A DNA stretch of 64,000 nt, taken from contig OZ037891.1 of the NCBI GenBank assembly GCA_964035575.1, forward strand, positions 930,001-994,000, read 5' to 3'. Under the pieces are notes generated by a model that saw only the letters and a list, made by a program, of their open reading frames with translations, was not told the DNA's origin and searched no databases. Positions 32,686 to 43,376 of this stretch are shown in pieces. The DNA comes from Rhynchopus sp. YZ270_cl-10. Its lineage: Eukaryota > Euglenozoa > Diplonemea > Diplonemida > Diplonemidae. Position 1 is the first letter of the stretch, and every line of letters begins with the position of its first letter. The translations under genes and the position numbers were made by a program.

Positions 32686-33921
32686 ATGCCGCTTGATGTA
32701 GAGATATACGCCTCTGTGAAGAAGGCTGGGGCGCGTATTAATACACCGCTTCTATTTGAGACAGAGCCGACACTTGCTGATGTGGTTCCTGTTGCAAATG
32801 AGACGTTTGGTTTGCGGTTTGGGAGGGTGAGGATCTTTTTGAATAAAACGCGCACTTGGATGGTAATGCAACACGGTGATCCTACACCTATCCCACGCAA
32901 CAGCCAGCTCCTCCTTGATGACATTGCAACCTGCGTCCACGAAGCCCTCGGCTCCCCTGAGGAAGGTACACCATTTGAACCGTTTCTTGCGTTGATGACC
33001 CGCCTCCGCATCCCTCTCAGCGACACCTCCCTGCGAAAGATCTTTGACGCATGCTGCCACAACAGCCGCCTCACCCTCAACGCCCTCCGCTCCGTCTCCT
33101 CAACCTACCCCGCCATGGCTGACTCAGTTATGCGGTGCCTCCCCCTTCCAGCATTAGAAGAGGAGGATTCGATGCTAACCCCGGTCCATTCGGTAAGGAA
33201 TCGGTCTGTCTGGGAGGAGGCGAGAGAAGCAAGTAATATGGTGGCACAGCGGTTGTTGGGAAGGGATGATGCAGTGGTGGCATGCGGGGTTGCATTAGAA
33301 AAGCTTCAGAGTGCGCAAAGGGATGCAATGGCGGGGGTGACACAAAGTAGAGGGGATGTGGCCGATATGACGCATACTGTAGCGCTCTGCCAAACCCGCG
33401 TTATATCTGCGGAGAAGGTGGTTGCTGAGGCAACTGCGCAGAGGGGAGAAGCTGAAAAGAGGTTTTTAGCGAGACAGGCGGAGATGTGTCGCTGCACCAA
33501 ACGTCTTGCCGAAGCAAAGTCTGCCCACCGCACTGCCCGCCAGCTCCGTGCAGCATCCTTTGGCATCTCATTGGGCACCTCTTCGAGGAGCAACAGTGGG
33601 GCTTCCTCGTCGTCCCGCTCGGTTTCGGGCAGGAGAGGAGGAGGAGGAGGAGGGGGTGCGGAGATGGGAAGAGATGTGCAGGGGATGGAAGCGGTGTGTG
33701 GGGTTGCAAGGGGGCAGAGGAGCGTCAGCATGCTTTCCCCTCCGGGCTCGCCAGAGAATGACGATGTGGGTAGGCGGGGTGTATTTGCAAGGCAGAGGTG
33801 GCGTGGTAGTAGCGCAATGCTGTTGACGCCAATAGGTGAAGGGGGACGTACGCCGCACTGTACTCCACCGAATGAGGTTGCGCTGTTTGAGCTCCCCGGG
33901 GTGCGGGTGTTGTCGCCATAA
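32686..33921 (+). CDS. Coiled-coil protein of unknown function
   Basis: Encodes 411 aa. Residues 1-60 (MPLDVEIYASVKKAGARINT onward) alternate beta-like segments and may be a ubiquitin-like or PB1-like fold; this is weak. Residues 70-145 are helical, with a loose EF-hand-like look but no clear calcium loop. Residues ~185-285 form a probable coiled coil (heptad-like Ala/Leu with many Glu, Arg and Gln). The rest is low complexity: Ser-rich, then a Gly run near 320-328, then a basic/Ser/Pro tail with possible phosphorylation sites (LSPPGSPE). No catalytic motif, signal peptide or membrane segment. It starts right after a strong acceptor-like site. Confidence 0.7.
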   Translation: MPLDVEIYASVKKAGARINTPLLFETEPTLADVVPVANETFGLRFGRVRIFLNKTRTWMVMQHGDPTPIPRNSQLLLDDIATCVHEALGSPEEGTPFEPFLALMTRLRIPLSDTSLRKIFDACCHNSRLTLNALRSVSSTYPAMADSVMRCLPLPALEEEDSMLTPVHSVRNRSVWEEAREASNMVAQRLLGRDDAVVACGVALEKLQSAQRDAMAGVTQSRGDVADMTHTVALCQTRVISAEKVVAEATAQRGEAEKRFLARQAEMCRCTKRLAEAKSAHRTARQLRAASFGISLGTSSRSNSGASSSSRSVSGRRGGGGGGGAEMGRDVQGMEAVCGVARGQRSVSMLSPPGSPENDDVGRRGVFARQRWRGSSAMLLTPIGEGGRTPHCTPPNEVALFELPGVRVLSP

Positions 33922-34063
33922 TTTTTTTTTTCATTTTTGTTTTAGAGCTAGAGAGAACCATTCATACTTTCCTTAGAAGTGTAGAAAAAAAAAATGCCTC
34001 ATTTTTTTTTTGTAATGAATCCCCCAACACTTTATCCTCTCCTCTCAGGGCAGTAGATATCAT

Positions 34064-35506
34064 ATGGGTTGCGTTCAAAGCGACGAAAACGATCCTGCCG
34101 GTGCTGAGAGGAGAGATGTGACGGAGGAAGTAGCCCGCCCAAGCAAGCGGAAGGGCCGGAAGGAAAAGGGGGACCTGCCGCCACCCCCTGGGAACAATGC
34201 CGCCACCACAGCATCGCGCACAGGGTTTTCCGCGGCACCAAAAAACTCGCTGATGTTGACACCAAGCGTTCACCAGCCCCGCTCCAGTGCAAATTGTATC
34301 AGCACATATGGGTCTTATCAGGGCTCTGTAAAAATGCCTGCCGCACAAATTCTTGTTGGAGAGGCCACCAGGTGGACGTGCCCACCTCCACAAAGCAGCG
34401 AACCACTTCCATCCAACCCCACACACAACAACGAGAACCCTCTAATCTCTGTGGTGCCTTCACACCACAACACTGCGGCTGCAGGAGTACGCCCTTCTCA
34501 GCGGGCAGCAGCCCGGGCTTCATCCTATACCCCTGAGAGAGAGAAGACACCCACACCAACACCTACACCACAGATACAGACCCCTCCAGAGGAAGACGAG
34601 GAGGAGACATACCCAACAACCCTCGCAGAGCTGCCCGACAGCGTGGTGTTCCGCTACCATAGAGAGCTGCATGAATACGAGAAGCGCTTTGCGGCGGATG
34701 AGAAGTGGACGATGTGCGGTCTGTTAGAAGCCCCTCTCCCTAAGGCAGTGACACACACTATGTTGGGAAATGAAGAACGCCGTTTGAAACGGCGGTGGAA
34801 GAAGCAGGAAGATATTGATGCAATCTATTCCGCAGTGGCGACTGCGATTGCAGACTCAAGCGACACCTGTTGCGGGGCGGGGCGGAATACCGATCGCGCA
34901 AAACGGTCTCGCGAAAACATCGCCTCCGCGATATCTCATGTACGCACCTCCTTGAAGCCCTTTAGAACCAAATCGAAGCCTTTCTCGAAGCTTAATCTTG
35001 CGCAGCTGTACACATCTACGAATGCTATTATATACACAGACGTCCTAGAGGCGACACCGTACATAGGGGTATCAAGGGGGGAAGGGAGTGCGGATGTCAA
35101 TGCCGGAAGTTTGAAGGTCTTTCCATCAGATCGGGTGGACTCAGCATTGGGGGAGCTGCAGAATTATCTGCGGAGTGTCTTGGTGCTGCCAGGGGTGAAT
35201 GCAGTGGAGGTCGTGGCAAGGACCTATTGCGCATTGGTTTCGATCCACGTCTGTGGGGATGGAAACGGGAGAACGTCTGCCTGTATAGCCGCCGTTCTTG
35301 CAGAGGCTCTTGGACTACCCCCACCGAACCTCAAAGGGTCCACGCTGATCCGGTCCTTCGGTGGGCAAGTTGGCTGGGCAAAGAACCCTACTCCCCTCAA
35401 TGCAGCTATAGTTTGCATAGAGCAAATGCACCAAACGCTCAACACAGATAACAGTGGTGATGAAGGTTCAAATGGGATTACCCCAAGCCCGAGCGGAGGG
35501 GATTAA
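34064..35506 (+). CDS. Fic-domain protein with predicted N-terminal acylation
   Basis: Encodes 480 aa. It begins MGCVQSDEND, a classic context for N-myristoylation at Gly2 and palmitoylation at Cys3, so membrane attachment is expected. Residues ~20-185 are low-complexity Pro/Ser/Thr. Residues ~190-480 are folded, with the Fic core at residue 395: HVCGDGNGRT. This fits HxFx(D/E)GNGR with the catalytic His395, acidic Asp399 and Arg403. The usual Phe is Cys397, and the second Arg three residues after Arg403 is replaced (R-T-S-A). Fic proteins transfer AMP or other nucleotide moieties to proteins, or remove them. The altered residues leave activity uncertain, and I see no clear inhibitory (S/T)xxxE(G/N) helix. 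CTCTCAG at 34042-34048 lies 15 nt before the ATG. Confidence 0.85.
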   Translation: MGCVQSDENDPAGAERRDVTEEVARPSKRKGRKEKGDLPPPPGNNAATTASRTGFSAAPKNSLMLTPSVHQPRSSANCISTYGSYQGSVKMPAAQILVGEATRWTCPPPQSSEPLPSNPTHNNENPLISVVPSHHNTAAAGVRPSQRAAARASSYTPEREKTPTPTPTPQIQTPPEEDEEETYPTTLAELPDSVVFRYHRELHEYEKRFAADEKWTMCGLLEAPLPKAVTHTMLGNEERRLKRRWKKQEDIDAIYSAVATAIADSSDTCCGAGRNTDRAKRSRENIASAISHVRTSLKPFRTKSKPFSKLNLAQLYTSTNAIIYTDVLEATPYIGVSRGEGSADVNAGSLKVFPSDRVDSALGELQNYLRSVLVLPGVNAVEVVARTYCALVSIHVCGDGNGRTSACIAAVLAEALGLPPPNLKGSTLIRSFGGQVGWAKNPTPLNAAIVCIEQMHQTLNTDNSGDEGSNGITPSPSGGD

Positions 35507-36123
35507 GAGAGACAAAAAAAAGGGGGATTGTGGGGGATGAGAAAAAGGGGTGAAAAGAAAGAGAGAACAATATGTCAGGCTTTGCGCTAAAATCTGTTCG
35601 TTGTCTCGGGATTTTTAGGAGATTTTCGGTGCTATCTGTTTAAAAAAAACACCACAATTTCATCTGAAGTTGGGGTTTCAGACCTGAAAAAATGGTGCGA
35701 GTATGGGGTCATATTTTGTGAAAATTTAAGTCACTAAAATTTAGTCCATTTCTGTATATCCCCCACCACAGCGCGGGATTGGCTTGGAAATGACACAAAA
35801 CACTGTTTTTTTTTACCCCCGGATACACACTGTTTGAGGTGCGTTTTATTGGTCCCGAAACACACGATTTTTCAGAATTTTTTTCCAAAAGTTAGCGCGA
35901 AGCCTGATCTGTAAAACGTCGCCCTTTATAGGAGAGGAAACCTACCTCTTGGTTTGGGTGATTTTGTTGATACACAAAAAAAAAAGGTTCCCACCCGTCT
36001 TATTTCGGGGAGAGAAGAACGAAACAAATAAATGAAAAACTTGAGGAGGGTGGGGTGGGGGGTGGGGAACTCTAGATGTGTGACTATCAGTACAGGAAGG
36101 GAGGGGAGGGATTATTTTTTTTT

Positions 36124-36232
36124 ACGCACACTACTTCGTGAGCGGAAAGTGTCACGTCGTTCACTCACCCGTTGTGGAAGCGTCAACGCATCAAACAACT
36201 ACAAGAAGGGTGAGGGAACGACAAGTAACACT
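36124..36232 (+). repeat. Family H element (imperfect inverted repeat)
   Basis: Starts ACGCACACTACTTCGTGAGC, then AAAGTGTCACGTCGTTCACT. The middle has GGAAGCGTCAACGCATCAAA, and the end is GGGTGAGGGAACGACAAGTA. AGTGTCAC..GTTC.CTCACCC at the left pairs with GGGTGAG.GAAC..GT.ACACT at the right. Other copies: 38757-38880, 53817-53970 and 46369-46511 (inverted), with a fragment at 50856-50893. Confidence 0.7.
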
Positions 36233-36560
36233 TTTTTGTGTTTCGTGTCGCATTGAGAAGAGAGAGTATGTGTCGTTCGAAGGAAAAAAATGTGGCAACA
36301 CAACCGAGGCAACTACACTACTCCAACAATGTATCAAAAACATAAATGAAGTCTGAGTGGTGTTACCGAAAGGGCCCATATTGACAGGTCCTTGACAGGT
36401 CCTTGACATGTCCCCGACAGTGGGGGGTGTCATTTTATAATTTGCTTTATAGTGGGGTTTTTTTTTGCCCGGGAAAATCACCCACTAAAGAAGGGGCAGT
36501 GCTCAAAACCGCCCGAAGTCTGGAAATGGCCATCTTCTGGGCTATGTAGGCATCATAGGT

Positions 36561-36633
36561 AGTACCATAGTACCATAGTACCATAGTACCATAGTACCAT
36601 AGTACCATAGTACCATAGTACCATAGTACCATA
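36561..36633. repeat. 8-bp tandem repeat (TACCATAG), about 9 copies
   Basis: Perfect TACCATAG units inside the inverted-repeat element. The - strand ORF over it (WYYGTMVL repeats) is a by-product. Confidence 0.95.
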
Positions 36634-36861
36634 AGATCGTTGTGCATGAAGTGTGGGACACAAAAAATACCCAGCCGTCCCTGTATCAGTTGAGGAAGGG
36701 TTTGGGAGGAATGGTCGAGGCCATCATAAGCCTACGTGGGGGCGGTACGTGGCCAATAGCTCACCTGTCACATCAGCGAGTGAGCGTTCTGCCTACAGGA
36801 CAAGGAGCTGCGCGAGGGGTTCGACACAGCGCCAACGTAGGGCGTTGACCTCTTCCTTCGT

Positions 36862-36977
36862 GCACAGTACACAGTACACAGTACACAGTACACAGTACAC
36901 AGTACACAGTACACAGTACACAGTACACAGTACACAGTACACAGTACACAGTACACAGTACACAGTACACAGTACAC
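36862..36977. repeat. 7-bp tandem repeat (ACACAGT), about 16 copies
   Basis: Perfect ACACAGT units. A short echo (TACACAGTACACAGTACAGT) lies at 37172-37192 near the right end of the same element, which suggests spread of the array within it. Confidence 0.95.
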
Positions 36978-37551
36978 ACCGGCAAACATGGTCAAAATCA
37001 GGTGGAATATACATAAGTACATCATGGGGGGGTAGGGAACAGGTAGCGCCGCAGGCGCACGGTACCCAACTTTTTTCTTTTTTATTTTCCCTTTTCTCTG
37101 CTTTCTTTTGATTGCGCGAGCCGATTGCTCTCCACGGTGGGGTCACATGTGTGTCCAAAACTATCTGAAGTACACAGTACACAGTACAGTACTGTGGGGA
37201 AAAAATCCACTGTATACCAAATTATAAAATGACACACCCCCCCTATTTTGACAGGTCCTTGACAGGTCCTTGACATGTCCTTGACAGGTGTACGGTAACA
37301 CCACTGAGGTTTAGATTTTATTTTGTGCGCTCATGAACACACAAAACGTAACAGGGTGAGCAGGATGTGACATTGAACAGCGTGTTCCTATTTCTTAACC
37401 CTCCCCTCATCCCCTCATCCGGATGCATCGTGTCGTGAATCTCTAAGCCAAGTAGGTGCTCTTTTTTGACACTTTTTCTTAAAAAGAACCGGGTGTTGAC
37501 AGTTTTGCGACTACTATATGTGTCCCCCAAAAATCTAGTTCTCTCATTCGT

Positions 37552-37620
37552 TGGTGTGGCTGAAAGGGGGGGCGGAAAAGTGCGGAAAAAGTGCGAATCA
37601 CCCCCCCTTCAGCCACACCA
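37552..37620. repeat. Short GGTGTGG inverted-repeat element
   Basis: TGGTGTGGCTGAAAGGGGGG at the left pairs with CCCCCCCTTCAGCCACACCA at the right, a 20-bp arm around a ~29-bp loop. A compact relative of 31017-31168. Confidence 0.7.
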
Positions 37621-38635
37621 TTTGTTGTGTTTTATTTCAAGGTGATTATTCATCTACTAAAGTTTCTTATTTTTCTCAGACGATGCCAAAAAAAAAAAAA
37701 AAAAAAAAAAAATGGTTGTTGTAAAAATGTCCCGCATGGGATGTGGTAATCTGGATTGTGTTCAGTTCAGTTCAGAACTGACAACGCTACACTTTTTTTC
37801 ATGATATCTTCACAGCAAGGTGTGTTCGTCTTTTTCGAGTCTTTTTTCCCCACTCTTTCTTTTTACTATCAATTTATTGATTGCATATGATGAAAATACT
37901 TTTTGTGCGTATTGTAGTATTGGTGCCCCTGAGGGTGCGGGGGGGAGGGAGGAGGAATGAGGGAAAAAGGACAGTGTCAGAGCTGTGCCGAGGTTTTTGA
38001 TTGAAAGATGTATGTCCAGGAGAGGGAGATTCAGCTGACAAAATTGTTCTCCTCTAATTTTTTTTTTGTATGAGATCAGATGTTGAACATTTCAAGTCAA
38101 AAAAAAAAAATATGTTTTTTTTGCGTTCCTCAGAGGGTACCAAAGTTATGTTATGTTACGTTCCATTTATCTGGGTTTGTCTTTTTTTGTGGCATTTGTT
38201 CGACTATCTCTACAGTTTTTTTTTCTGCCTAAAAAAAATATACCAAAAAAGGTAGGAAAGTGGAGACGTGCCGTTTTATTTTTTCTTCGATTTACTTCAA
38301 TTCCTGAGACTGTTCTGCAATAATAAAAAAACAAAAGGACCCAGTCTCTGTTAGAACCTGCGTGTGTCGTTCGGTATTCTTCAACCAAAACGAGGCCATT
38401 AGAGGGACCTGGCTTTTACCCAATACACCTCTGAGAGGCTGTTTCATCAGATGTAAACCGCGAAAAATGGATGTAGGTAGGCGGAACTGTATGGTTGGGG
38501 CCTACCCCGGGTACACCCGGTCGTGGTACACTGTCACGAGCGGGCTGTTGTATTTCATGTCAATTTTTTTTTGATGTGTGTGCAGAACGATCCCATCTTA
38601 TGGCGTCAGTGGCGTACGAACTAAACAAAAAAACG

Positions 38636-38692
38636 GTATAGTGGAAGCATACTCTAGGGTGGCTACACTAATACAAACCAAGTTTTCAAAAA
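38636..38692 (+). repeat. Hairpin repeat family C copy
   Basis: TATAGTGGAAGCATACTCTA, GGGTGGCTACACTAATACAA, then ACCAAGTTTTCAAAA. It differs from the 18547 copy by only a few bases over 20 kb. Confidence 0.65.
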
Positions 38693-38756
38693 CGGGTTTT
38701 TATTATTTCATTCGTCAAATTCTTTCCATTGTTTGTTTTGTGTTGTTTTTTTTTTT

Positions 38757-38880
38757 ACGCACACTACTTTGTGAGCGGAAAGTGTCACGTCGTTCGCTCA
38801 CCCAACCGTGCTTTGTGTGGAAGCGTCAACGCATCAAACAACTACAAGGAAGGGGGGGTGAGGGAACGACAAGCGATGCT
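38757..38880 (+). repeat. Family H element copy
   Basis: ACGCACACTACTTTGTGAGC, AAAGTGTCACGTCGTTCGCT ... GGGTGAGGGAACGACAAGCG. The spacer between the left arm and GGAAGCGTCAACGC carries CAACCGTGCTTTGTGT, absent at 36124. Confidence 0.7.
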
Positions 38881-39455
38881 TTTGAGAAGTTGCATGTACT
38901 GTGCGAAGTGACTCATCCATTTACGCGTTCGACTGTGTTTGTTTATGTCATCGTAACAGATCTCATGAGTTATGCGTCACCAAGAAAACGTTAAAGAGCT
39001 AGTGGTTTTTTTTTTTTTCGCTTAGAAAGCGTAAAAAAAACCTCAGGCGCAGTGTAGATGCCTGCTTCGCTGGGCGTGTTCCTCTTTTGCAAGGGTTCCC
39101 AGCCCAGCGTAAGCCTCCTGTCTCGGTCCTTCCCATAACCTCCAGCCCCCCTTTTTTAAGTCTACTAGAAGTAAGGAGTGAACACTATTTCTTTCTCTTT
39201 TGTCATATTTTTTTTTTTTGGAAGAATAATCAAAGAAAACATGGTTACCTCGTATCGTGGGATGTGTCCGTTTGTATTTTTTTTTTCACAATTTTCTTCA
39301 TTACTCAAATATCTTTCCCACTGTCTTTTTATTGTTTATTCGAATCCAGAAGAGTACCAAGGGATATGGAGAAGGCTCCAACAGACACAGATGAGTAAAT
39401 GCCCTTCTTCTTCGTCCCAAAAAAACTCCCAAATACATCAGAGTTAGTTTTTTTT

Positions 39456-40000
39456 CTCAACTGAGGAAAAGTAGCTCTGAGCAAACCCCGTGGAAGAAGT
39501 GTGAGGATAAATTCACTTTTCCTCACACATAGCCACTTTTCCTCACGCAATTTGGAAAAGTAGCAATAATTTTTGGCTGGGGTTTGTGTAGAAAAAAGCC
39601 TATGTGTGAGGCTTTTTTTGGTGTGAGGAAAAGTAGAGGGGGGGTCGAAAAAAAAATTGGGTGGGAGAGTGGGTCATTTTGATATCTCTGCTTCACATTT
39701 TGTCACCGTGACCAACATGACCATTTTTTGGTCCATTTTTTCGGCCAAAAATTTGGTACCACAGGGCTATACCATATACTGGGATTATCAATCTTTTGAA
39801 AATACGGCCTGGTATTCGGGCCAAAATGTCCCATGGGGCACATAGTAGCCTTACTGGGTGTCGAGCAGAGCCAATCTTAATAGTGAAAATTCGATTTTCT
39901 GTGAAAAATATTCCCACCAAAAAATCGTCTTTTTTTTCTGCATATTCACCCCACACTTCTTCCACGGGGTTTGCTTAGAGCTACTTTTCCTTCAGTTGAG
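39456..40000. mobile_element. 545-bp foldback element
   Basis: The left arm starts CTCAACTGAGGAAAAGTAGC and continues to AAACCCCGTGGAAGAAGTGT. The right arm is its complement, from ACACTTCTTCCACGGGGTTT to CTTCAGTTGAG, giving about 48 bp. GTGAGGAAAAGT units recur inside and just beyond. No transposase ORF; likely a non-autonomous DNA transposon. Confidence 0.7.
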
Positions 40001-40019
40001 AAAACTATTATATTCTGGT

Positions 40020-40187
40020 GAAATATTCACTTTCCCTCCACTCGTGCCCTTTCAGAAACTCGTGGCTGACTTTATCCCACTCGCTTCGCTCGTGAGATAA
40101 AGTCTATTACCCCACTCGCTTCGCTCGTGGGGTAAAATGCCACTCGTTTCTGAAAGGTACACTCGTGTGAGGAAAAGTGAATATTTC
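40020..40187. mobile_element. 168-bp foldback element with nested palindromes
   Basis: GAAATATTCACTTTCC and CTTTCAGAAACTCGTGG at the left pair with CCACTCGTTTCTGAAAGG and GTGAATATTTC at the right. Two inner copies of CACTCGCTTCGCTCGTG flank TTTATC/GATAAA stems. It abuts the 39456 element. Confidence 0.7.
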
Positions 40188-41278
40188 CTCAGACGAATAA
40201 ATAGCTATTTATCTCCTGTGTTTATTGGAGTTATACTGTACGCCACAAGGCATCTGTCTTGCATTGTAGCTGACCCCTGGATTTGATTGTGTCGACAGCT
40301 TTCCCAGCTATGTATTCACGGTGCGATTTCCCCCGTGTAACATAGCAGTTTTGTGATCAGAGGGGGGAGTCTTGAGGGAGGAGGAAAACAAGGAACGGAA
40401 GTTCGCTAAACAGAGAGAGGGGGAAAGTCGTGTGCAGACTACTCTGCATGAGTGACCGTTTTCAAATTTATCAAAAAAAGGGGGTTATTAGGACAAAAAG
40501 TAACCGTGTAAATGGAGCGTCTAGTTAATATGTCAATCACCTTTCTAAGTCCCTTATTTGAAGAATTACCCCAGGTAGAAAAAACGTTTATTTTTTTTTT
40601 TTAGGTGTCATCGTCCGCAGAGTCGTTTGCACTTTCAGCCTTTTGATATCTTTTTTTTTGGCTGCCAGACTAGAATCGTGGATGTTCTAAGTAGTTGGAG
40701 CATTTTTAAAGCATGATTGACCCCAGAAAGCCTTAGTTTCTACTGTTAGGGCTATACTGAGGTTTAAGGTGCATGCGTAGAATAAATGGCTTCAAGTGCT
40801 TTTGTGCATTCATGTAGAATCTTCACCCTTCCCAAAATATTTTCTGACCTCACCCACTACCCCCTTTCATGCTTTTTTCGGCAAAAAAACAAAAGCCAAA
40901 GCAATACAGAGAGAACCAGCCAATTTTTCAACATACAAACGATCTTTCGATCACCCACTACCCTCTTTCAGTTTCAGTGTTACTTCATTAAAAAGAGAGA
41001 AAAAGAAACCCTCAAACGTGCTCTGCCCTCAAGGCGGTATGTGTCTTTGCTAAAAAAAAACGATACGCTTTTTTCAAGATTATTTTTTTGTGCAAGGACT
41101 CACAATCCCCAATATCACAAAACACTTTTTTTCTCATGAGAGATATCCCTCTTCAATCCTTTCCCAAAAAAAAAAACCAACAAAACACACCTTCCAGATA
41201 TACACACCATCTACCCCTCCCTCTCCAACCCTACAGTTTTTATTCTCTCTTTTTTTTCAAAAAAAAAAAAAAAAAAAA

Positions 41279-43100
41279 ATGACTTTCAGTGAAGAGCCAC
41301 ACCGCTCCTCTTCAGTGTCATGCAGTTCTGTGGGGTCCTCTGATACGCTGAGAATCCCTCATGTGGTCTCGATGTTTAACCCTCATGACTATACCTCCGC
41401 TGCGCTGCAGTGTGATTTGACGAACCTCACTGTAGCGCAGATGGCGACACATGCGGAGCGCAGCTTTTCACTTCTTCCTCACACCTTTGATATGGTGCAC
41501 AACGGACATCCATTGGACGAAAATTCTCGCGCCATCGACGCAGGCATCGGAAACGGCGCTGTAGTTGTAGTACAGGTTAGACCTACACCGCCTACGTCCC
41601 CTCCAATGATGATGATGCAACGTATGATCAACGTACCAATGTGTACCCAAGTGCCGGGGTACCAGCCGTATGGGGTGATGCCGATGTCAATGGGGATGGG
41701 GATGTCCCCATATGACCCTCCGGTGCGGAGTGGGAGTGGCAGTTCGTATTCGACAGTGAGTGTGGGGTGTGATGTTGATGTGCCGCCCGATGCGTTGTGG
41801 GAAAACTTCTGCAAGCTTGCGGTGACCAGCGAAGGGTCTGCCTCGCTCCTCAATTCCCTGCAGCAGTTGCATGATGCGACGGAGACCGCGGGGCAGCTGC
41901 TCCCTTTGATCCTGCCCCGCTTCCTCTCGCTCGCAACGAACCACCACGCATCGAAGGTGATGATCGGCATCGCGAACGTCGCCAGCCCAACCCAAGTCAA
42001 CACTCTCCTCACCGCAGCGTGCGACCTCATCGTCCCTATGTGTGAGAGCACCTCCGGAGCTGAGATGCTCGTCGCAATGGTCGGCACCACAGGAACCGCA
42101 AAGGAATTCAGAAATGCAGCCGGCACCCCGCTTCTGGTACAGAGCATCGCTGATAACATTCAAGGTGTAGGTGTCAGTGTCAATGGGCGGAAGGTATGGC
42201 ATCTTGATGATTTTTCTCTTTCTTCCCAGCGCCTGCGGGCAACCAATCGTTTGCGCACCCATAAAATCCATAATTAAATCTACCCTGATGCCCCCTTTCA
42301 ATTAACAACTTCAGCAGTTTCGACCATAGAGTTGTAGTTTTAATTTCTCCCACTCCACTCACCACCCCCATTAGGTCCTGCAGACAGTACTGCATAAGTT
42401 CGGCGACGCTGCAGGCCCTATTTACGAAGCAGCTGTACCTGCCCTGCTCTCCCTCTGCACCGACCAATGCGGGTGCATCACCGTACAGCGCCTTCTCGAC
42501 CACGCAGAGGGGGCGGCCTCTACGCAGCTCTTCAGGAAGCTGTACTCTTGTGTGTGTCTCTTGCTTGTTGACCCTTTTGGGAATTATGTTGTACAGCACG
42601 CACTCAAGATCGACCCTGACAGCCCTGCGAAGGTGGCAGCAGCGATGAAGGGAGGGTTGCTGCAGTTTGCGATGAACAAATTTTCGTCCAACGTGATTGA
42701 ACAGTGTTTGCAGGCAGGGGACGAAGAGGTGCGTGCCTCTATCATCCAAGGGGTGACCACGCCGTCTGTCTTAAAGCACCTTATGCAGGACTCCTATGGG
42801 AACTACGTCGTCCAAAGTGCCATCGAGCATGCCGGTCCGCACCTGGAGCAGATCCGTACAGCTGTAGCACCTTTGATTGCGCAATCCCCGTTCGGCTACC
42901 GCATCGAGACAAAGCTCCAAAAAATGCTCAAAAAGGCGAAGCAAACTGCGCCCAGGAAGGAAGGAGGAGGAGGAGGGGGAGCGAGAAGGGAGCCCCTCGG
43001 GAAGCTTGCAAACACCCACACCAACCCGCACCGCAAAGGTGCGAAGATGGGGAAAACAAATGTAGGTGCTGGTGCTAGTGCCGTTGTGGCCAACCCATAA
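41279..43100 (+). CDS. Pumilio/PUF RNA-binding protein with ubiquitin-like N-terminus
   Basis: Exons 41279-42193 and 42375-43100 (181-nt intron, GTATGG/TTAG) give 546 aa. The ATG follows an A-run and a CTACAG acceptor-like site at 41236; upstream in-frame codons are low complexity. Residues ~25-100 resemble a ubiquitin-like beta-grasp (FDMVHNGHPLDENSRAIDAG). Residues 100-165 are Pro/Met/Ser-rich. From ~170 to ~500 there are about eight alpha-helical PUF repeats. The clearest are in exon 2: CGCITVQRLL, PFGNYVVQHAL, KFSSNVIEQCL and DSYGNYVVQSAI, where N/S-Y/N..Q triads contact bases. PUF proteins bind 3' UTR elements and control translation and decay in the cytoplasm. The first repeats are divergent. 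The C-terminal ~45 residues are basic and Gly-rich. Confidence 0.9.
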
Positions 43101-43376
43101 GCTTTTTGCAGCAAGAAGGTTCATTTCAAGTTTTTTTTCTATTGCCTGCGTCTGCGATGAATGAAGGCGTTTTGCACTTTCAACCTTTTTTTTTGTAAAT
43201 TATGACTTTGTATATTTCACACATTTGCCACAAAGCTAACGATCTGCCACCAAACAATACAATACCCTAATCCCCCCAGGCGATTGCCGATAAAAAAAGA
43301 AGAACAAAAAAATAGTGCAAGACTGCTGTGGCAGCTACACTAAACCAACACATATTATCAAAAAAAAAGACAAAAC

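Larger units (their letters stand above)
36356..37305. mobile_element. 950-bp terminal-inverted-repeat element carrying two minisatellites
   Basis: AGTGGTGTTACC at the left end pairs with GGTAACACCACT at the right. Inside, GGGGGGTGTCATTTTATAATTT (36424-36441 region) pairs with AAATTATAAAATGACACACC. Between these, both ends carry TTGACAGGTCCTTGACAGG units in the same orientation. A possible 3-bp target duplication (TGA) flanks the GTGG/CCAC ends. The interior holds an 8-bp and a 7-bp tandem array and no transposase-like ORF. It appears to be a non-autonomous DNA transposon. Confidence 0.6.
35507..41278. other. 5.8-kb gene-free region with nested repeat elements
   Basis: No convincing gene. 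Contents listed separately: a family H copy at 36124, the inverted-repeat element 36356-37305 with two minisatellites, the GGTGTGG element at 37552, a family C copy at 38636, a second family H copy at 38757, and foldbacks at 39456 and 40020. Also a family D copy at 38524 and a family B copy at 40604. GGCAACTACACTACTCCAAC at 36292-36311 recurs inverted near 45553 and partly at 49396. A 24-bp A-run lies at 37687-37711. 35520-36020 is unique T/A-rich sequence with nothing recognised. Confidence 0.55.

Noticed and set aside
36561-36977. Possible CRISPR-like array
   Set aside because: Units are 7-8 bp with no spacers; these are simple tandem repeats in a eukaryotic genome.
36768-37182. Minus-strand ORFs rich in VYCVLCT repeats
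   Set aside because: Translation of the 7-bp minisatellite.
40080-40130. Bacterial contamination suggested by CTCGCTTCGCTCG motifs
   Set aside because: They lie inside foldback elements in T-rich DNA continuous with intron-containing genes.
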